Notes under the pieces: model-generated
The model's database searches: none
What the model was told of the DNA's origin: nothing
What the model saw: the letters and a program-made list of their open reading frames with translations, nothing else
Assembly (NCBI GenBank): GCA_030536515.1
Contig: JAUNPV010000005.1
Coordinates: 62,001-126,000, forward strand
Direction of reading: 5' to 3'
From: Eubacteriales bacterium
GTDB lineage: Bacteria; Bacillota; Clostridia; Oscillospirales; Oscillospiraceae
Length of the DNA: 64,000 bases
Shown: positions 34,670-43,213 of the stretch, one piece after another
Layout of the letters: the number at the start of each line of letters is the position of its first letter
Position numbering within the stretch: the stretch's first letter is position 1
Program-made: the position numbers and the translations under genes

Positions 34670-35116
34670 ATGTCTTATCTACTGTCTTTCATCATTGAAA
34701 TCATCGGAATTTTGACCGGTCTTTTCTATGTGATTATGGGAGTCACCAAATACGGCCTGTGGGCAGGAATTACCATTAACGGTGGGTTTATGCCTGCTGT
34801 ATGCGGCGGGTTAGTATCCATTCTCTGTGTACTTCAAATAATCACAAAGATTAAAAAGGGCGTAAAACCGGATACCTTTGATCCGAAAGCGATGGTGCCC
34901 GTTGCCGCAATGGTTCTGATTTTGGTGTGCAACGCACTGATTGGGTTGCTGCCGGCCTGTATGGCAATTGCCTTTTTATGGATTAAATTCATTGAAAAGT
35001 ATTCTTGGAAGACCTCGCTTGTTGTTACGGTCATTCTCTACCTCGCTACCTATGGAATATTCAAGCTGTGGTTGAATGTTCCCTTCCCAACTGGGCTGAT
35101 TGGCGAGCTGCTGTAA
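34670..35116 (+). CDS. TctB-type small membrane subunit of TTT transporter
   Basis: This is a 148-residue protein with four hydrophobic segments. I start at ATG 34670, behind GGGAGGA at 34654-34660; an in-frame ATG at 34649 lacks a ribosome site. Length and placement between tctC and tctA fit TctB, which is the least conserved part of these transporters. It assembles with the large TctA subunit in the membrane. The 118-base gap after tctC contains a short GC-rich imperfect palindrome (GCGGGCAATGCCCGC), possibly for transcript stabilisation. Confidence 0.88.
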   Translation: MSYLLSFIIEIIGILTGLFYVIMGVTKYGLWAGITINGGFMPAVCGGLVSILCVLQIITKIKKGVKPDTFDPKAMVPVAAMVLILVCNALIGLLPACMAIAFLWIKFIEKYSWKTSLVVTVILYLATYGIFKLWLNVPFPTGLIGELL

Positions 35117-35127
35117 GGAGGATATGA

Positions 35128-36636
35128 ATGGAAAATATACTGGCTCTTTTTCAGGGCTTCTCTACAGCACTTACCCCGGCAAACTTGATTGCCGCTATGG
35201 CAGGATGCTTTATGGGTATCGTTGTCGGTGCAATGCCGGGCATTGGCTCTCTGGCAGGCTGTTCGCTCCTGCTTCCGCTAACGTTTCATATGGAGCCTGT
35301 TACCGGAATCATCATGCTGGCAGGTATTTATTATGGAAATATGTTTGGAGGTGCCTTCAGCGCAATTCTTCTGAATATTCCCGGAGATGCTCCTGCTGTG
35401 ATGACAGCCCTTGACGGCTATGCGATGACTCGGAAAAACAAAGGCGGAAAAGCCCTTTTCGCTGCCAATGTGGCATCCTTTATTGGAGGTACCATTGGAA
35501 TTATCATTCTCACATTTCTCGCTCCGACTTTGGCAAAAATTGGCCTGAAATTCGGTCCGGCCGAAATGACCACATTGCTGCTACTGGCGTTCTGCTCTAT
35601 TGGCTGGATGATGGGTGATGACCCCAAGTATGGCCTCATCTCAACATTCTTCGGTGCAATGCTGGCGCTGATTGGTATGGATCCTGTGAACGGTGCAACA
35701 CGATTTACCGGCGGAAATGTGAATCTTTTCTCCGGACTTACGTTTATTCCTGTTGTAATCGGGATGTTCGGCTTCTCTCAGGTTATTGAAATGTTCCTGA
35801 ATCGTTCTGACTTCAGCTTTCTTGGCGGTGAAAAATTGACAATCAGAGGCAGCCTTCTGAACAGGAAGGAGATGCAGGGAATTCTTCCCAACGCAATCCG
35901 AAGCGGCGTTCTGGGTTGCTTTATTGGTGTCCTTCCTGGTGCAGGTGCAACGATTGCTTCGTTTATTTCCTATATGACAGGCAAACGCATCAGCAAAGAG
36001 GGAAAGCACTTTGGTGAAGGTGTAGTTGAGGGAATCGCTTGCTCCGAAGCCGCCAACAATTCCGCTGCCGCAGGTGCATTTGCTCCTCTGCTCAGTTTGG
36101 GCATTCCGGGCTCTGGAACAGCCGCTGTTCTTCTGGGTGGCCTAATGATGTGGGGACTTCAGCCCGGTCCGCGGCTCTTTGCCGAACAGGGGGAATTCTG
36201 CTGGGGGTTGATTGCTTCCATGTATATTGGCAATGTGGTCTGTATTCTGATTGCAATTGCCGTGATTCCGTTCCTAACCAAGATTCTGAAGGTTCCCGCC
36301 GGAATCATGTCTCCCATCATCATTACGCTGTGCGTTGTCGGCGCCTATGCTGCTAACAACAATATGTTTGATGTCTATGTCATGATTTTCGCAGGGTTTA
36401 TCGGCTATTTCCTAAACAAGAACAAGTATCCTATTGCACCGTTGCTGCTGGCATTTGTTTTAACCTATGACTTGGAGAAGTACCTCTCTCAGTCTTTCCG
36501 CATCAATGGCGGAAGTGCCTCAATTTTCATCAAGAAGCCCATTGCTTTGTTTTTCCTGGCAGTCATGGTACTGATGGCGGTTGTTCCTGTGATTATTAAA
36601 AAGGTAAAAGCCATCAAAGGAACGGCAAAGGAATAG
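35128..36636 (+). CDS. TctA-type large membrane subunit of TTT transporter
   Basis: This is a 502-residue protein with about eleven or twelve membrane segments. 'GIVVGAMPGIGSLAGCSLLL' near residue 30 and 'GVLPGAGATIASFISYMTGK' near 270 are the two repeated glycine-rich motifs of TctA, expected to form the substrate path. 'SEAANNSAAAGAFAPLLSLG' and 'GIPGSGTAAVLLGGL' follow the second. It drives proton- or sodium-coupled carboxylate uptake. ATG 35128 follows AAGGAGGATATGA, 11 bases from tctB. Confidence 0.95.
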   Translation: MENILALFQGFSTALTPANLIAAMAGCFMGIVVGAMPGIGSLAGCSLLLPLTFHMEPVTGIIMLAGIYYGNMFGGAFSAILLNIPGDAPAVMTALDGYAMTRKNKGGKALFAANVASFIGGTIGIIILTFLAPTLAKIGLKFGPAEMTTLLLLAFCSIGWMMGDDPKYGLISTFFGAMLALIGMDPVNGATRFTGGNVNLFSGLTFIPVVIGMFGFSQVIEMFLNRSDFSFLGGEKLTIRGSLLNRKEMQGILPNAIRSGVLGCFIGVLPGAGATIASFISYMTGKRISKEGKHFGEGVVEGIACSEAANNSAAAGAFAPLLSLGIPGSGTAAVLLGGLMMWGLQPGPRLFAEQGEFCWGLIASMYIGNVVCILIAIAVIPFLTKILKVPAGIMSPIIITLCVVGAYAANNNMFDVYVMIFAGFIGYFLNKNKYPIAPLLLAFVLTYDLEKYLSQSFRINGGSASIFIKKPIALFFLAVMVLMAVVPVIIKKVKAIKGTAKE

Positions 36637-36877
36637 CCAATTTATACGAATTCTTAATAAAACGATTTATCGTTTTATTGGGCGGCTTTTGCCGCCTCAT
36701 CGCCGCAGGCGATTAAAAATGAAGTACAATCCGTTTCTTTGGGGCGTTGTGGTGAACTAAGAAAACCTGGTTTTTCTTAGTCCGGCGGAAAGCCCCCCAG
36801 CCGTCAGGCTGGATAATAAAAATCTTCTTAAAGATTTTTATTAAGAAATAGTATTATCCAGCAAGGATGGACTGCTT
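36637..36877. repeat. Run of intergenic palindromes after tctA
   Basis: AATAAAACGATTTATCGTTTTATT (36656-36679, arms AATAAAACGAT) may terminate tctA. It is followed by GCGGCTTTTGCCGC, ATCGCCGCAGGCGAT, and the palindrome with arms GGATAAT (36811) and ATTATCC (36853) enclosing AAAAATCTT and AAGATTTTT. The right part contains TTAAGAAATAGTATTAT, repeated exactly at 39869. Confidence 0.7.
36841..36857 (+). repeat. 17-bp direct repeat, left copy
   Basis: TTAAGAAATAGTATTAT here is identical to 39869-39885. The pair flanks the AEC permease, panB and iclR genes. Confidence 0.7.
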
Positions 36878-37834
36878 ATGCTCGAAAACTTTCTTTTCAG
36901 TGTTAACGTAGTGCTGCCGCTGTTTTTCTGCTGTCTGGTGGGCTTTATTGCACGTGAGCGCGGCTGGATTGCAGAGCCGTTTCTCAGCGGATGCTCCCAT
37001 ATTGTATTCTACATAGCGATTCCTGCCAATATTTTCCTGAGTATTTCCGGCGATGATTTGGGGCAGAGCTTCAGCTTCCCGCTGCTGCTGTATATATTTG
37101 CAGCGATTGTGCTTCTCAGTGCTGTTTGCGTGCTCGCAGTACCCAGGATTATCCGCAATCCATCCACCGCAGCAACCGTGGCTGTGACTGTTCTACGGGG
37201 TAATTTCGCCATGCTGGGGATTCCACTCGCTCTGAGCCTGATGGGAAGAGAGCAGGCGGGGCCCACGTTGGTCATGATTCCCTTTGCCACCATGCTGTAT
37301 ACAGTTGTATCGGTCTTTCTCCTCGTTCTGATGGGAAGCCCCGGGGGTGCCGATGGAAAAAGAAAACGAAAGGGTGCGATGATTGAGGTGCTTCATAACC
37401 CGCTCATTATTGCATCTGCTGCCAGCATTCTAGTCGCAATATCGGGCATATCGCTCCCAACCGCCGTGAATTCCACAATCCGTTACTTCGCTGACATGAC
37501 TACCGGTCTGTCCTTGATTATGCTGGGCGCTCAGCTCAATGTCCGGGAGGCATTCACCAGACTTCGTTATTCAATACCGGCAACGATTCTCCGACTGGTC
37601 GTTCTCCCGCTGATAGTTGTAACCCCGGCAGTATTTTTGGGGTTTCGCGGTCCTGAGCTTGCCTGTATCTTCATTTTCTTTGCGACACCGACCGCAATAA
37701 ACTCCTACATTCTCGCAGGCCGTCTTGGCGGTGACGGAAAGCTGGCCGGAGATATTGTCCTTGCAACCTCCTGCCTTTCGACAATCACGCTTATGGCCGG
37801 TATATTCCTTCTAAAATCTTTGCATCTATTCTAG
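36878..37834 (+). CDS. AEC family (auxin efflux carrier-type) permease
   Basis: This is a 318-residue protein with about ten membrane segments in two halves, typical of the AEC/BASS-like fold. 'IVFYIAIPANIFLSIS' near residue 45 and 'VTVLRGNFAMLGIPLALSL' near 110 are family blocks; 'FFATPTAINSYILAGRLGGD' near 270 is the crossover repeat. Bacterial members carry malate, malonate and similar acids. ATG 36878 lacks a strong ribosome site (AAGGATGGACTGCTT). It sits between the TTT genes and panB, suggesting import or export of a related organic acid. Confidence 0.9.
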   Translation: MLENFLFSVNVVLPLFFCCLVGFIARERGWIAEPFLSGCSHIVFYIAIPANIFLSISGDDLGQSFSFPLLLYIFAAIVLLSAVCVLAVPRIIRNPSTAATVAVTVLRGNFAMLGIPLALSLMGREQAGPTLVMIPFATMLYTVVSVFLLVLMGSPGGADGKRKRKGAMIEVLHNPLIIASAASILVAISGISLPTAVNSTIRYFADMTTGLSLIMLGAQLNVREAFTRLRYSIPATILRLVVLPLIVVTPAVFLGFRGPELACIFIFFATPTAINSYILAGRLGGDGKLAGDIVLATSCLSTITLMAGIFLLKSLHLF

Positions 37835-37875
37835 CAATTAACAAAACAAACAAAATCTGAAAGGACGTAACACAA

Positions 37876-38733
37876 ATGGCTAAGAAAAAAACAATCATCG
37901 ATTTCAGAAAAATGGTGGCCGAGGGCCAGAAAATTGTATACCTCACCGGATATGATTACCTGACAGCAAAGTATGAGGAGCGAGCCGGAATCGACATGAT
38001 TCTGGTCGGCGATTCTCTGGGCAACGTGATTTTAGGTCATGACAGCACGTTCCCTGTGACCATGGAAGATATGATTATGCACTGCAAGGCTGTCCGTCGG
38101 GGTGCACCCAACACATTTGTCGTCGGTGATATGCCCTTTATGTCCTATCAGCTTTCCGATGAGGAAGCCGTTGCCAACGCCGGACGGTTTGTCAAGGAAG
38201 CCGCCATGGACTGTGTCAAGCTCGAAGGCGTGAATGAGGCAGCCATCAGCCGCATTCGTGCAATTGCAGATGCCGGTATGCTGGTCATGGGCCATATCGG
38301 TCTGACTCCGCAGTTCTCTGCGCAGATGGGTGGCAACAAGGCTCAGGGAAAAAGCGCTGAAGCGGCACTGAAACTTGTTGAAGCGGCTAAAAAGATTGAA
38401 GAAGCGGGCGCCTGCTCCATCCTGGTGGAGGGTGTTCCCGCAGCTGTTGGCAAGGCAATTACCGAACAGGCCGGCATTCCCATTCTCGGAATCGGTGCAG
38501 GCTCCTACTGTGATGGCCAGCTGCTGATTTTTGCAGATATGGTCGGCTATTTTGACGACTTTACTCCCAAATTTGTCAAAAAATACGGCGATGTCGGCGG
38601 GGAGCTGCTGCGGTCCTTTACCGCTTACGCCGAGGAGGTTCGCAACGGAACATTCCCTGATGATTCCATTCACTCCTATAAGATCAAGGCCGATGAAGTG
38701 GAGGCCCTTGAGAAGTCCCTGAAGGAAAAGTAA
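37876..38733 (+). CDS. panB: PanB-like 3-methyl-2-oxobutanoate hydroxymethyltransferase
   Basis: This 285-residue protein has the usual PanB length. Metal ligands are kept: Asp in 'LVGDSLGNVILGHDST', Asp in 'VVGDMPFMSY' and Glu in 'VKLEGVNE' (the usual sequence has a glycine after EG). The general base Glu is in 'ILVEGVPAAV', and 'GIGAGSYCDGQLL' is the phosphate-like loop. The known reaction moves a hydroxymethyl group from methylene-tetrahydrofolate to 2-oxoisovalerate. panC and panD are absent here, and the gene sits in an acid-transport island, so its real substrate may be another 2-oxo acid. ATG 37876 follows GAAAGGACG. Confidence 0.88.
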   Translation: MAKKKTIIDFRKMVAEGQKIVYLTGYDYLTAKYEERAGIDMILVGDSLGNVILGHDSTFPVTMEDMIMHCKAVRRGAPNTFVVGDMPFMSYQLSDEEAVANAGRFVKEAAMDCVKLEGVNEAAISRIRAIADAGMLVMGHIGLTPQFSAQMGGNKAQGKSAEAALKLVEAAKKIEEAGACSILVEGVPAAVGKAITEQAGIPILGIGAGSYCDGQLLIFADMVGYFDDFTPKFVKKYGDVGGELLRSFTAYAEEVRNGTFPDDSIHSYKIKADEVEALEKSLKEK

Positions 38734-38939
38734 TTCTGCTGCCATTGCGAATACTGGCATTTTGTATATTCTAAAAAACGGTAAAATCGGAAGCGCACGC
38801 AGCGTCCCCACAAAACAAGCTGCCTGAGCAGAGCATTCCGTCAACGGAAATGTTACCACTCAGGCATCTTGTGCAAACCGGAAGATTTATAAAAAGTTGG
38901 ACGGATTCCTTGATGAATGATAATCTGTATTATAATTGC
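38734..38939. other. Intergenic region with probable terminator after panB
   Basis: TGCCTGAG (38819) and CTCAGGCA (38860) pair around an inner stem TTCCGTCAACGGAA, followed by TCTTG. A fragment TGCCATTGCGAATACTGGCA at the left resembles a broken family B repeat. Confidence 0.5.
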
Positions 38940-38968
38940 TTGACTTTTCTGGAAAAAACTGCTACATT
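38940..38968 (+). promoter_or_regulatory. Promoter of the IclR-type regulator gene
   Basis: TTGACT (38940-38945) and TACATT (38963-38968) are 17 bases apart, 35 bases before the start codon. Confidence 0.65.
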
Positions 38969-39003
38969 TATGGTACATCATATTAGGAAAGCAGAGACTC
39001 GCC

Positions 39004-39768
39004 ATGATTGTTAAGCAGAAATTTGAGCGAATAGCCCCAATTCAATCGGTAGAACGAGCGATTTGGATTCTAAAGTGCTTTGAAGAAAACTCGGAGCTGA
39101 GTCTTTCGGAAATCTCACATATACTTAGCCTGCATAAGAGCACAGCCTTTGGGCTGGTGTCCTCTCTGGAGGCCTATAGGTTGGTGGAACAGGATCAGAG
39201 CAGTGGAAAATACCATCTGGGGATTGGGCTGTTCCGCTTGGGCAGTAAGGTCAATATTGACCTGCGGAGTATCGTTACGCCTTACTTGGACCAATTGGTA
39301 GGCATCAGCGGCGAAACGGTTAATTTTGTGATTCCAGATGGGAACTGCGTAATCTATTTAGAAAAAAAAGAAAGCCCTCACTCCATGCGTATTGCAACCA
39401 CCCTTGGGCAGCGGGAACCTATGTATCGCACCTCCACGGGAAAGGCGATTCTTGCCAATCTTCCACTGCCGATGGCACGGAGTATTTTGGAATGCACAAA
39501 ATTCGAGCGCTCGACCAGCAATACCCACCTTTCTGTAGGTGATGTTCTCCAGGAGCTGAATGAGATTCGCCAGCGCGGCTACGCGGTAGATCAGGAAGAA
39601 CTGGAATATGGACTTGTGTGCATTGGTTCGTGTGTGTTTGACTCCACCGGAAAGCCTGTTGGTGCAATCAGTATTTCTGGTCCGACTCTTCGAATGACGG
39701 AGGAGAAGCGAAATCAGTTCGCAGTTTGCCTCATGGACTGCTGTCGGCAAATCAGTTCCCATTTGTAA
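39004..39768 (+). CDS. IclR family transcriptional regulator
   Basis: This is a 254-residue protein. Residues ~15-75 form a winged helix ('SVERAIWILKCFEENSELSL', 'LHKSTAFGLVSSLEAYRLVE'). The effector domain follows, with 'RIATTLGQREPMYRTSTGKA', 'LNEIRQRGYAVDQEELEYGL' and 'GAISISGPTLRM', matching the IclR ligand pocket. Such proteins sense organic acids. Its place at the end of the island suggests that it controls the TTT, AEC and panB genes. Its own promoter and a terminator mark a separate transcript. ATG 39004 follows AGGAAAGCAGAGACTCGCC. Confidence 0.94.
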   Translation: MIVKQKFERIAPIQSVERAIWILKCFEENSELSLSEISHILSLHKSTAFGLVSSLEAYRLVEQDQSSGKYHLGIGLFRLGSKVNIDLRSIVTPYLDQLVGISGETVNFVIPDGNCVIYLEKKESPHSMRIATTLGQREPMYRTSTGKAILANLPLPMARSILECTKFERSTSNTHLSVGDVLQELNEIRQRGYAVDQEELEYGLVCIGSCVFDSTGKPVGAISISGPTLRMTEEKRNQFAVCLMDCCRQISSHL

Positions 39769-39798
39769 CAACGTATTAAGCCTTTATGTTTTCAGCAC

Positions 39799-39841
39799 AG
39801 CGAGAGGAACCTGGACTCAGATTCCTCTCGCTTTACTGTTT
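39799..39841 (+). terminator. Intrinsic terminator after iclR-type gene
   Basis: AGCGAGAGGAA pairs with TTCCTCTCGCT over a 12-base loop, followed by TTACTGTTT. Confidence 0.85.
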
Positions 39842-39868
39842 CTATATGAATAATTGTTTGACTTTATT

Positions 39869-39885
39869 TTAAGAAATAGTATTAT
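39869..39885 (+). repeat. 17-bp direct repeat, right copy
   Basis: TTAAGAAATAGTATTAT again. This copy overlaps the last codons and stop of the MATE gene on the other strand and could be an insertion boundary. Confidence 0.7.
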
Positions 39886-41270
39886 TCGTCAGCAGGAACA
39901 GCCAAATGGAGCCAGTGTTTTTTGCGGAAGTGGGCCCAGAGGATCACCGTGCGCACAGCCCATTCGGCCCAGAGGGTGAACCAGACGCCGTCCAGGCCCC
40001 AGCTTAAGCGGATGGCGAGGACGTAGCCCAGGCCCACCCGGACCAGCCACATGGTGGCGAAGGACAGCACCGAGGGGAACGTAGCGTCGCTGGCGGCCCG
40101 GAGAACGCTGGGCATCACGTTGGAAATGGGCCAGAACAGCAGCGTGGGCAGAAGAATGCTGTGCAGAATCCCCAGGGCCTGGGCCCCGGTGTCCGGAGCG
40201 GCGTGGTAGAGACTTGTCAGCATGAAGGGAAACAGGGGATACAGCACCGCCATGGCGGCGGCCAGGAGCAGCAGCCCCAGCACAATCATCCGCTTGCCGT
40301 AGTCATAGGCCCACTGCTTTTCGTTGGCGCCGATGCACCGGCCCACCACCGTGACGCTGAGATTTCCGGCTGCGCTGGCGGCGGCGGTGACCAGGCCGAA
40401 AATGGAATTGGCAATGGCGTGGACCGCCACCGCCGCCGTGCCCAGCTGAACCAGAAACCCGGTGACCAGAATGTTGCCGCCGTAGAGGAAAATCTGCTCT
40501 AGGCCCAGGGGAATGCTGACGTGGAGAATGGTGTTGAAAATAGGCCTTCGGAAGGTGAACAGGGACCGCAGGTCCATGCGGATGGGCAGGTCCCGGGGCA
40601 GCAGCAGAAACAGCAGGGCGCACACCGACCCCAGCAGCCGGGCGGCAATGAGGGCCAGGCAGCTGCCAGTGATGTCCATGCGCAGCACGTTGATGAACAG
40701 AACGCTGAACAGCAGGTTGGCCACATTGATGATGATGGTCAGATACAGGCACTTTTTGGACTCGCCCAGGCCCCGGAGGATGCTGAACACAGCGGTGTAC
40801 ACGGTGAAAATAATCAGCGACACAGCAGCTCCCTGGAGATACCGGACCGCCTTGTCCAGCACCGCCGGCTCCGCCTGGCCAAACAGCAGGCACAGGGTCT
40901 GCCTGGGAAACAGCACCAGCGGCAGGCTCAGCGCAATGCCCACCAGGCCGATGAGCCACAAAATATGCCCGGCGGCCTCCTTCACCCGGACTAAGTCCCT
41001 GGTGCCGAGGGCCTGGGTCACCGCCACGGTGCCGCCGGCGGAAATGCCGTTGAGGGCGCAGACCACCATGGTCATAATGGGGTTGGCCAGATTCACCGCC
41101 GCCACGGAATCCTCCCCGGAGGAGCTGATGAGGGCGGTGATGAGGGCCAGAATGAACATAATGGACAGCGAATCCAACACAAAGGGAACCGCCATGCTGT
41201 AAATTTCCCCGGCGGAAAACACAGGAGAGGTCAGCAGCCGGTCCGCCCGGCTGCGCAGCTTCTGATACAT
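39882..41270 (-). CDS. MATE family multidrug/sodium antiporter
   Basis: This is a 462-residue protein with twelve membrane segments in two MatE halves. I start at ATG 41270, behind GAGGCG; a GTG 18 bases upstream is less likely. The first half contains 'NLANPIMTMVVCALNGISAG' and 'GTVAVTQALGTRD'; the second 'IPLGLEQIFLYGGNILVTGF'. These are the usual lines of the pump's ion and substrate chambers. It exports cationic compounds using a sodium or proton gradient. It is GC-rich like the core genome and so marks the right edge of the AT-rich island. Confidence 0.93.
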   Translation of the reverse strand: MYQKLRSRADRLLTSPVFSAGEIYSMAVPFVLDSLSIMFILALITALISSSGEDSVAAVNLANPIMTMVVCALNGISAGGTVAVTQALGTRDLVRVKEAAGHILWLIGLVGIALSLPLVLFPRQTLCLLFGQAEPAVLDKAVRYLQGAAVSLIIFTVYTAVFSILRGLGESKKCLYLTIIINVANLLFSVLFINVLRMDITGSCLALIAARLLGSVCALLFLLLPRDLPIRMDLRSLFTFRRPIFNTILHVSIPLGLEQIFLYGGNILVTGFLVQLGTAAVAVHAIANSIFGLVTAAASAAGNLSVTVVGRCIGANEKQWAYDYGKRMIVLGLLLLAAAMAVLYPLFPFMLTSLYHAAPDTGAQALGILHSILLPTLLFWPISNVMPSVLRAASDATFPSVLSFATMWLVRVGLGYVLAIRLSWGLDGVWFTLWAEWAVRTVILWAHFRKKHWLHLAVPADE

Positions 41271-41304
41271 AAAAACGCCTCGATGCACCTAAGATTTCCC
41301 ATGT

Positions 41305-41333
41305 ATCATATACCGGACCGGAGGGAATGTCAA
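41305..41333 (-). promoter_or_regulatory. Promoter of the MATE gene
   Basis: On the minus strand TTGACA (41333-41328) and TATGAT (41310-41305) are 17 bases apart, 34 bases before the start. Confidence 0.85.
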
Positions 41334-41412
41334 TGCCGTTGTGAGGGGATTTTTGCAAATAAATGGCATTGCTTAAAAGCCACGGACCGGTGCCTCCGAA
41401 AGCGGATACTGC

Positions 41413-41441
41413 TTCACATTTCCGCCCTGGTATGATATAAT
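41413..41441 (+). promoter_or_regulatory. Promoter of the two-component system
   Basis: TTCACA (41413-41418) and TATAAT (41436-41441) are 17 bases apart with an extended TGA before the -10 box. Confidence 0.85.
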
Positions 41442-41475
41442 GAGCATTCAAAGAAACGGCGGGAGGTGCGGTGTT

Positions 41476-42147
41476 ATGGATGAGATTTTGGTGGTTGAGG
41501 ATGATTTGGGGCTGAGCCGGGGGCTTTGTCTGGCTTTGAAGGGGGAGGGGCGGCTGGTGGTGCCCTGTCTGAACCTGAAAACCGCCCGGGAGCAGCTGGC
41601 CCTGGGGGAGGCGGCGCTGGTGCTGCTGGATGTGAACCTGCCTGACGGCAGCGGGCTGGATTTCCTCCGGGAGCTGAAGCAGGCGGATCCGGCCCGGCCG
41701 GTGATTCTGCTGACGGCCAACGATACGGACATGGACATTGTTGCGGGGCTGGAGCAGGGAGCGGACGATTACATCACCAAGCCCTTCTCCCTGTCGGTGC
41801 TCCGGGCCAGGGTCAACACCCAGCTGCGCCGGGCCGCCGGGCCCGGGCGGGTGTTTGCGGCGGACCGCTTTGTCTTTGACTTTGGCAGGATGCAGTTTAC
41901 CGCCGGCGGAGCCGCTGTGGAGCTGAGCAAAACCGAGCAGAAGCTCCTGCGGCTGCTGGTGGAGCATCCCGGCGTGGCCCTGAGCCGGGGGGAGCTGATT
42001 GACCGCATCTGGACCGACGGGGCGGAATACGTGGACGAAAACGCCCTGTCCGTCACCGTTAAGCGGCTGCGGGACAAGCTGGGGGCCGCCGACTGGATTC
42101 AGACGGTCTACGGCATCGGCTATGTATGGGGGAAAAAGCATGGATAA
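41476..42147 (+). CDS. OmpR/PhoB-type response regulator
   Basis: This is a 223-residue protein starting at ATG 41476 after GGGAGGTGCGGTGTT. The receiver domain has the acidic pair in 'ILVVEDD', the phosphorylated Asp52 in 'LLDVNLPDG' and the Lys in 'YITKPFSL' near 102. The C-terminal winged helix includes 'LSKTEQKLLRLLVEHPG' and 'VDENALSVTVKRLRDKLG'. It overlaps the kinase gene by 8 bases. The ABC transporter downstream suggests it answers a cell-envelope antibiotic or peptide signal, as in BceRS-type systems. Confidence 0.95.
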   Translation: MDEILVVEDDLGLSRGLCLALKGEGRLVVPCLNLKTAREQLALGEAALVLLDVNLPDGSGLDFLRELKQADPARPVILLTANDTDMDIVAGLEQGADDYITKPFSLSVLRARVNTQLRRAAGPGRVFAADRFVFDFGRMQFTAGGAAVELSKTEQKLLRLLVEHPGVALSRGELIDRIWTDGAEYVDENALSVTVKRLRDKLGAADWIQTVYGIGYVWGKKHG

Positions 42148-43027
42148 GTGGCTTTTGCTGGCCCTGGTCATTATGGCGGCGGTGCTCTGGGCCATGGGCC
42201 GCCGCAGCAAAAAAACCGTGGACACCATCTCCCGGATGCTGGACGACGCTTTGGAGGGGACCTACGCCGAGGCGAATTTTGACGAAAGCCGCCTGTCGGC
42301 TCTGGAGACGAAATTCGCCCACTACCTGTCCGCCTCCGCCATTTCCGCCCGGAACGTAGCCGCCGAGAAGGACAAAATCAAGACCCTCATCGCCGATATC
42401 TCCCACCAGACCAAGACCCCCATTGCCAATTTGCTGCTGTACAGCGAGCTGCTGGCGGAGCAGCATCTGCCCGGGGAGGCGGGGGCCAGTGTGGAGGCCA
42501 TCCGGGCCCAGGGGGAGAAGCTGCGCTTTCTCATTGATTCTCTGGTGAAGCTGTCCCGGCTGGAAAACGGCATTCTGACCATGAGCCCCCAGCCCTCGCC
42601 GGTGCAGCCCATGCTGGGGGAGCTGCTGCGGCAGTACGCCCCCCGGGCGGCCCGGAAGGGGCTGACCCTTTCCGTTCCCGAAACCGACCTCGCCGCCTGC
42701 TTTGACCCAAAGTGGACGGCGGAGGCCCTGGGCAATCTGGTGGACAACGCCGTTAAGTACACGCCTTCCGGGTCCGTCACCGTTTCCGCCAGGGCCTACG
42801 AGCTGTTCGTCCGCATCGACGTCACCGACACGGGCATCGGCATTGGGGAAGAGGAACAGGCGAAGATTTTTGCCCGCTTCTACCGGTCGGAGGCCGTCCG
42901 GGGGGACGAGGGTGTGGGCATCGGATTGTACCTGGCCCGGGAGATTGTAACAGGCCAGGGAGGCTATCTGAAGCTGGATTCCACCCCGGGAAAGGGCTCC
43001 ACTTTTTCGGTGTTTCTGCCCAGGTAG
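42140..43027 (+). CDS. Sensor histidine kinase with a single N-terminal membrane segment
   Basis: This is a 295-residue protein. Residues 1-20 (MDKWLLLALVIMAAVLWAMG) are the only membrane segment, and there is no extracellular sensor domain. The dimerisation helix has His89 in 'LIADISHQTKTPIANLLLYS'. The ATP lid motifs are 'LGNLVDNAVKYTPSG' (N box), 'VTDTGIGI' (G1) and 'GVGIGLYLAREIV' (G2). Short kinases of this kind usually depend on a partner transporter to detect the signal; the FtsX-type transporter follows 250 bases downstream. The start is set by translational coupling with the regulator gene. Confidence 0.94.
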   Translation: MDKWLLLALVIMAAVLWAMGRRSKKTVDTISRMLDDALEGTYAEANFDESRLSALETKFAHYLSASAISARNVAAEKDKIKTLIADISHQTKTPIANLLLYSELLAEQHLPGEAGASVEAIRAQGEKLRFLIDSLVKLSRLENGILTMSPQPSPVQPMLGELLRQYAPRAARKGLTLSVPETDLAACFDPKWTAEALGNLVDNAVKYTPSGSVTVSARAYELFVRIDVTDTGIGIGEEEQAKIFARFYRSEAVRGDEGVGIGLYLAREIVTGQGGYLKLDSTPGKGSTFSVFLPR

Positions 43028-43036
43028 AAAACGCAT

Positions 43037-43146
43037 CCCCGTAGGGCGGCCTGCCCCCAGGCCGCCGCAAGTGAAGGCAAAGCATCTGTTTGAATGCCCC
43101 GGACGGGTGGGTGCCCGGCGGCCTGAGGGCAGGCCGCCCTACAGGG
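43037..43146. repeat. CGTAGGG-family palindromic repeat (family C)
   Basis: CCGTAGGGCGGCCTGCCCCC at the left and GGGCAGGCCGCCCTACAGGG at the right are inverse copies around a variable centre. It separates the two-component genes from the ABC transporter. Confidence 0.85.
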
Positions 43147-43213
43147 AATGCTTCAATTCTTTCAAAACTGTTAGAATTGCCCACTGTCTTGAAAGATTGT
43201 GGAAAGAATTGTA

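Noticed and set aside
39859-39885. Plus-strand promoter TTGACT, 16 bases, TATTAT
   Set aside because: It would read against the MATE gene with no plus-strand gene behind it for 1.6 kb.
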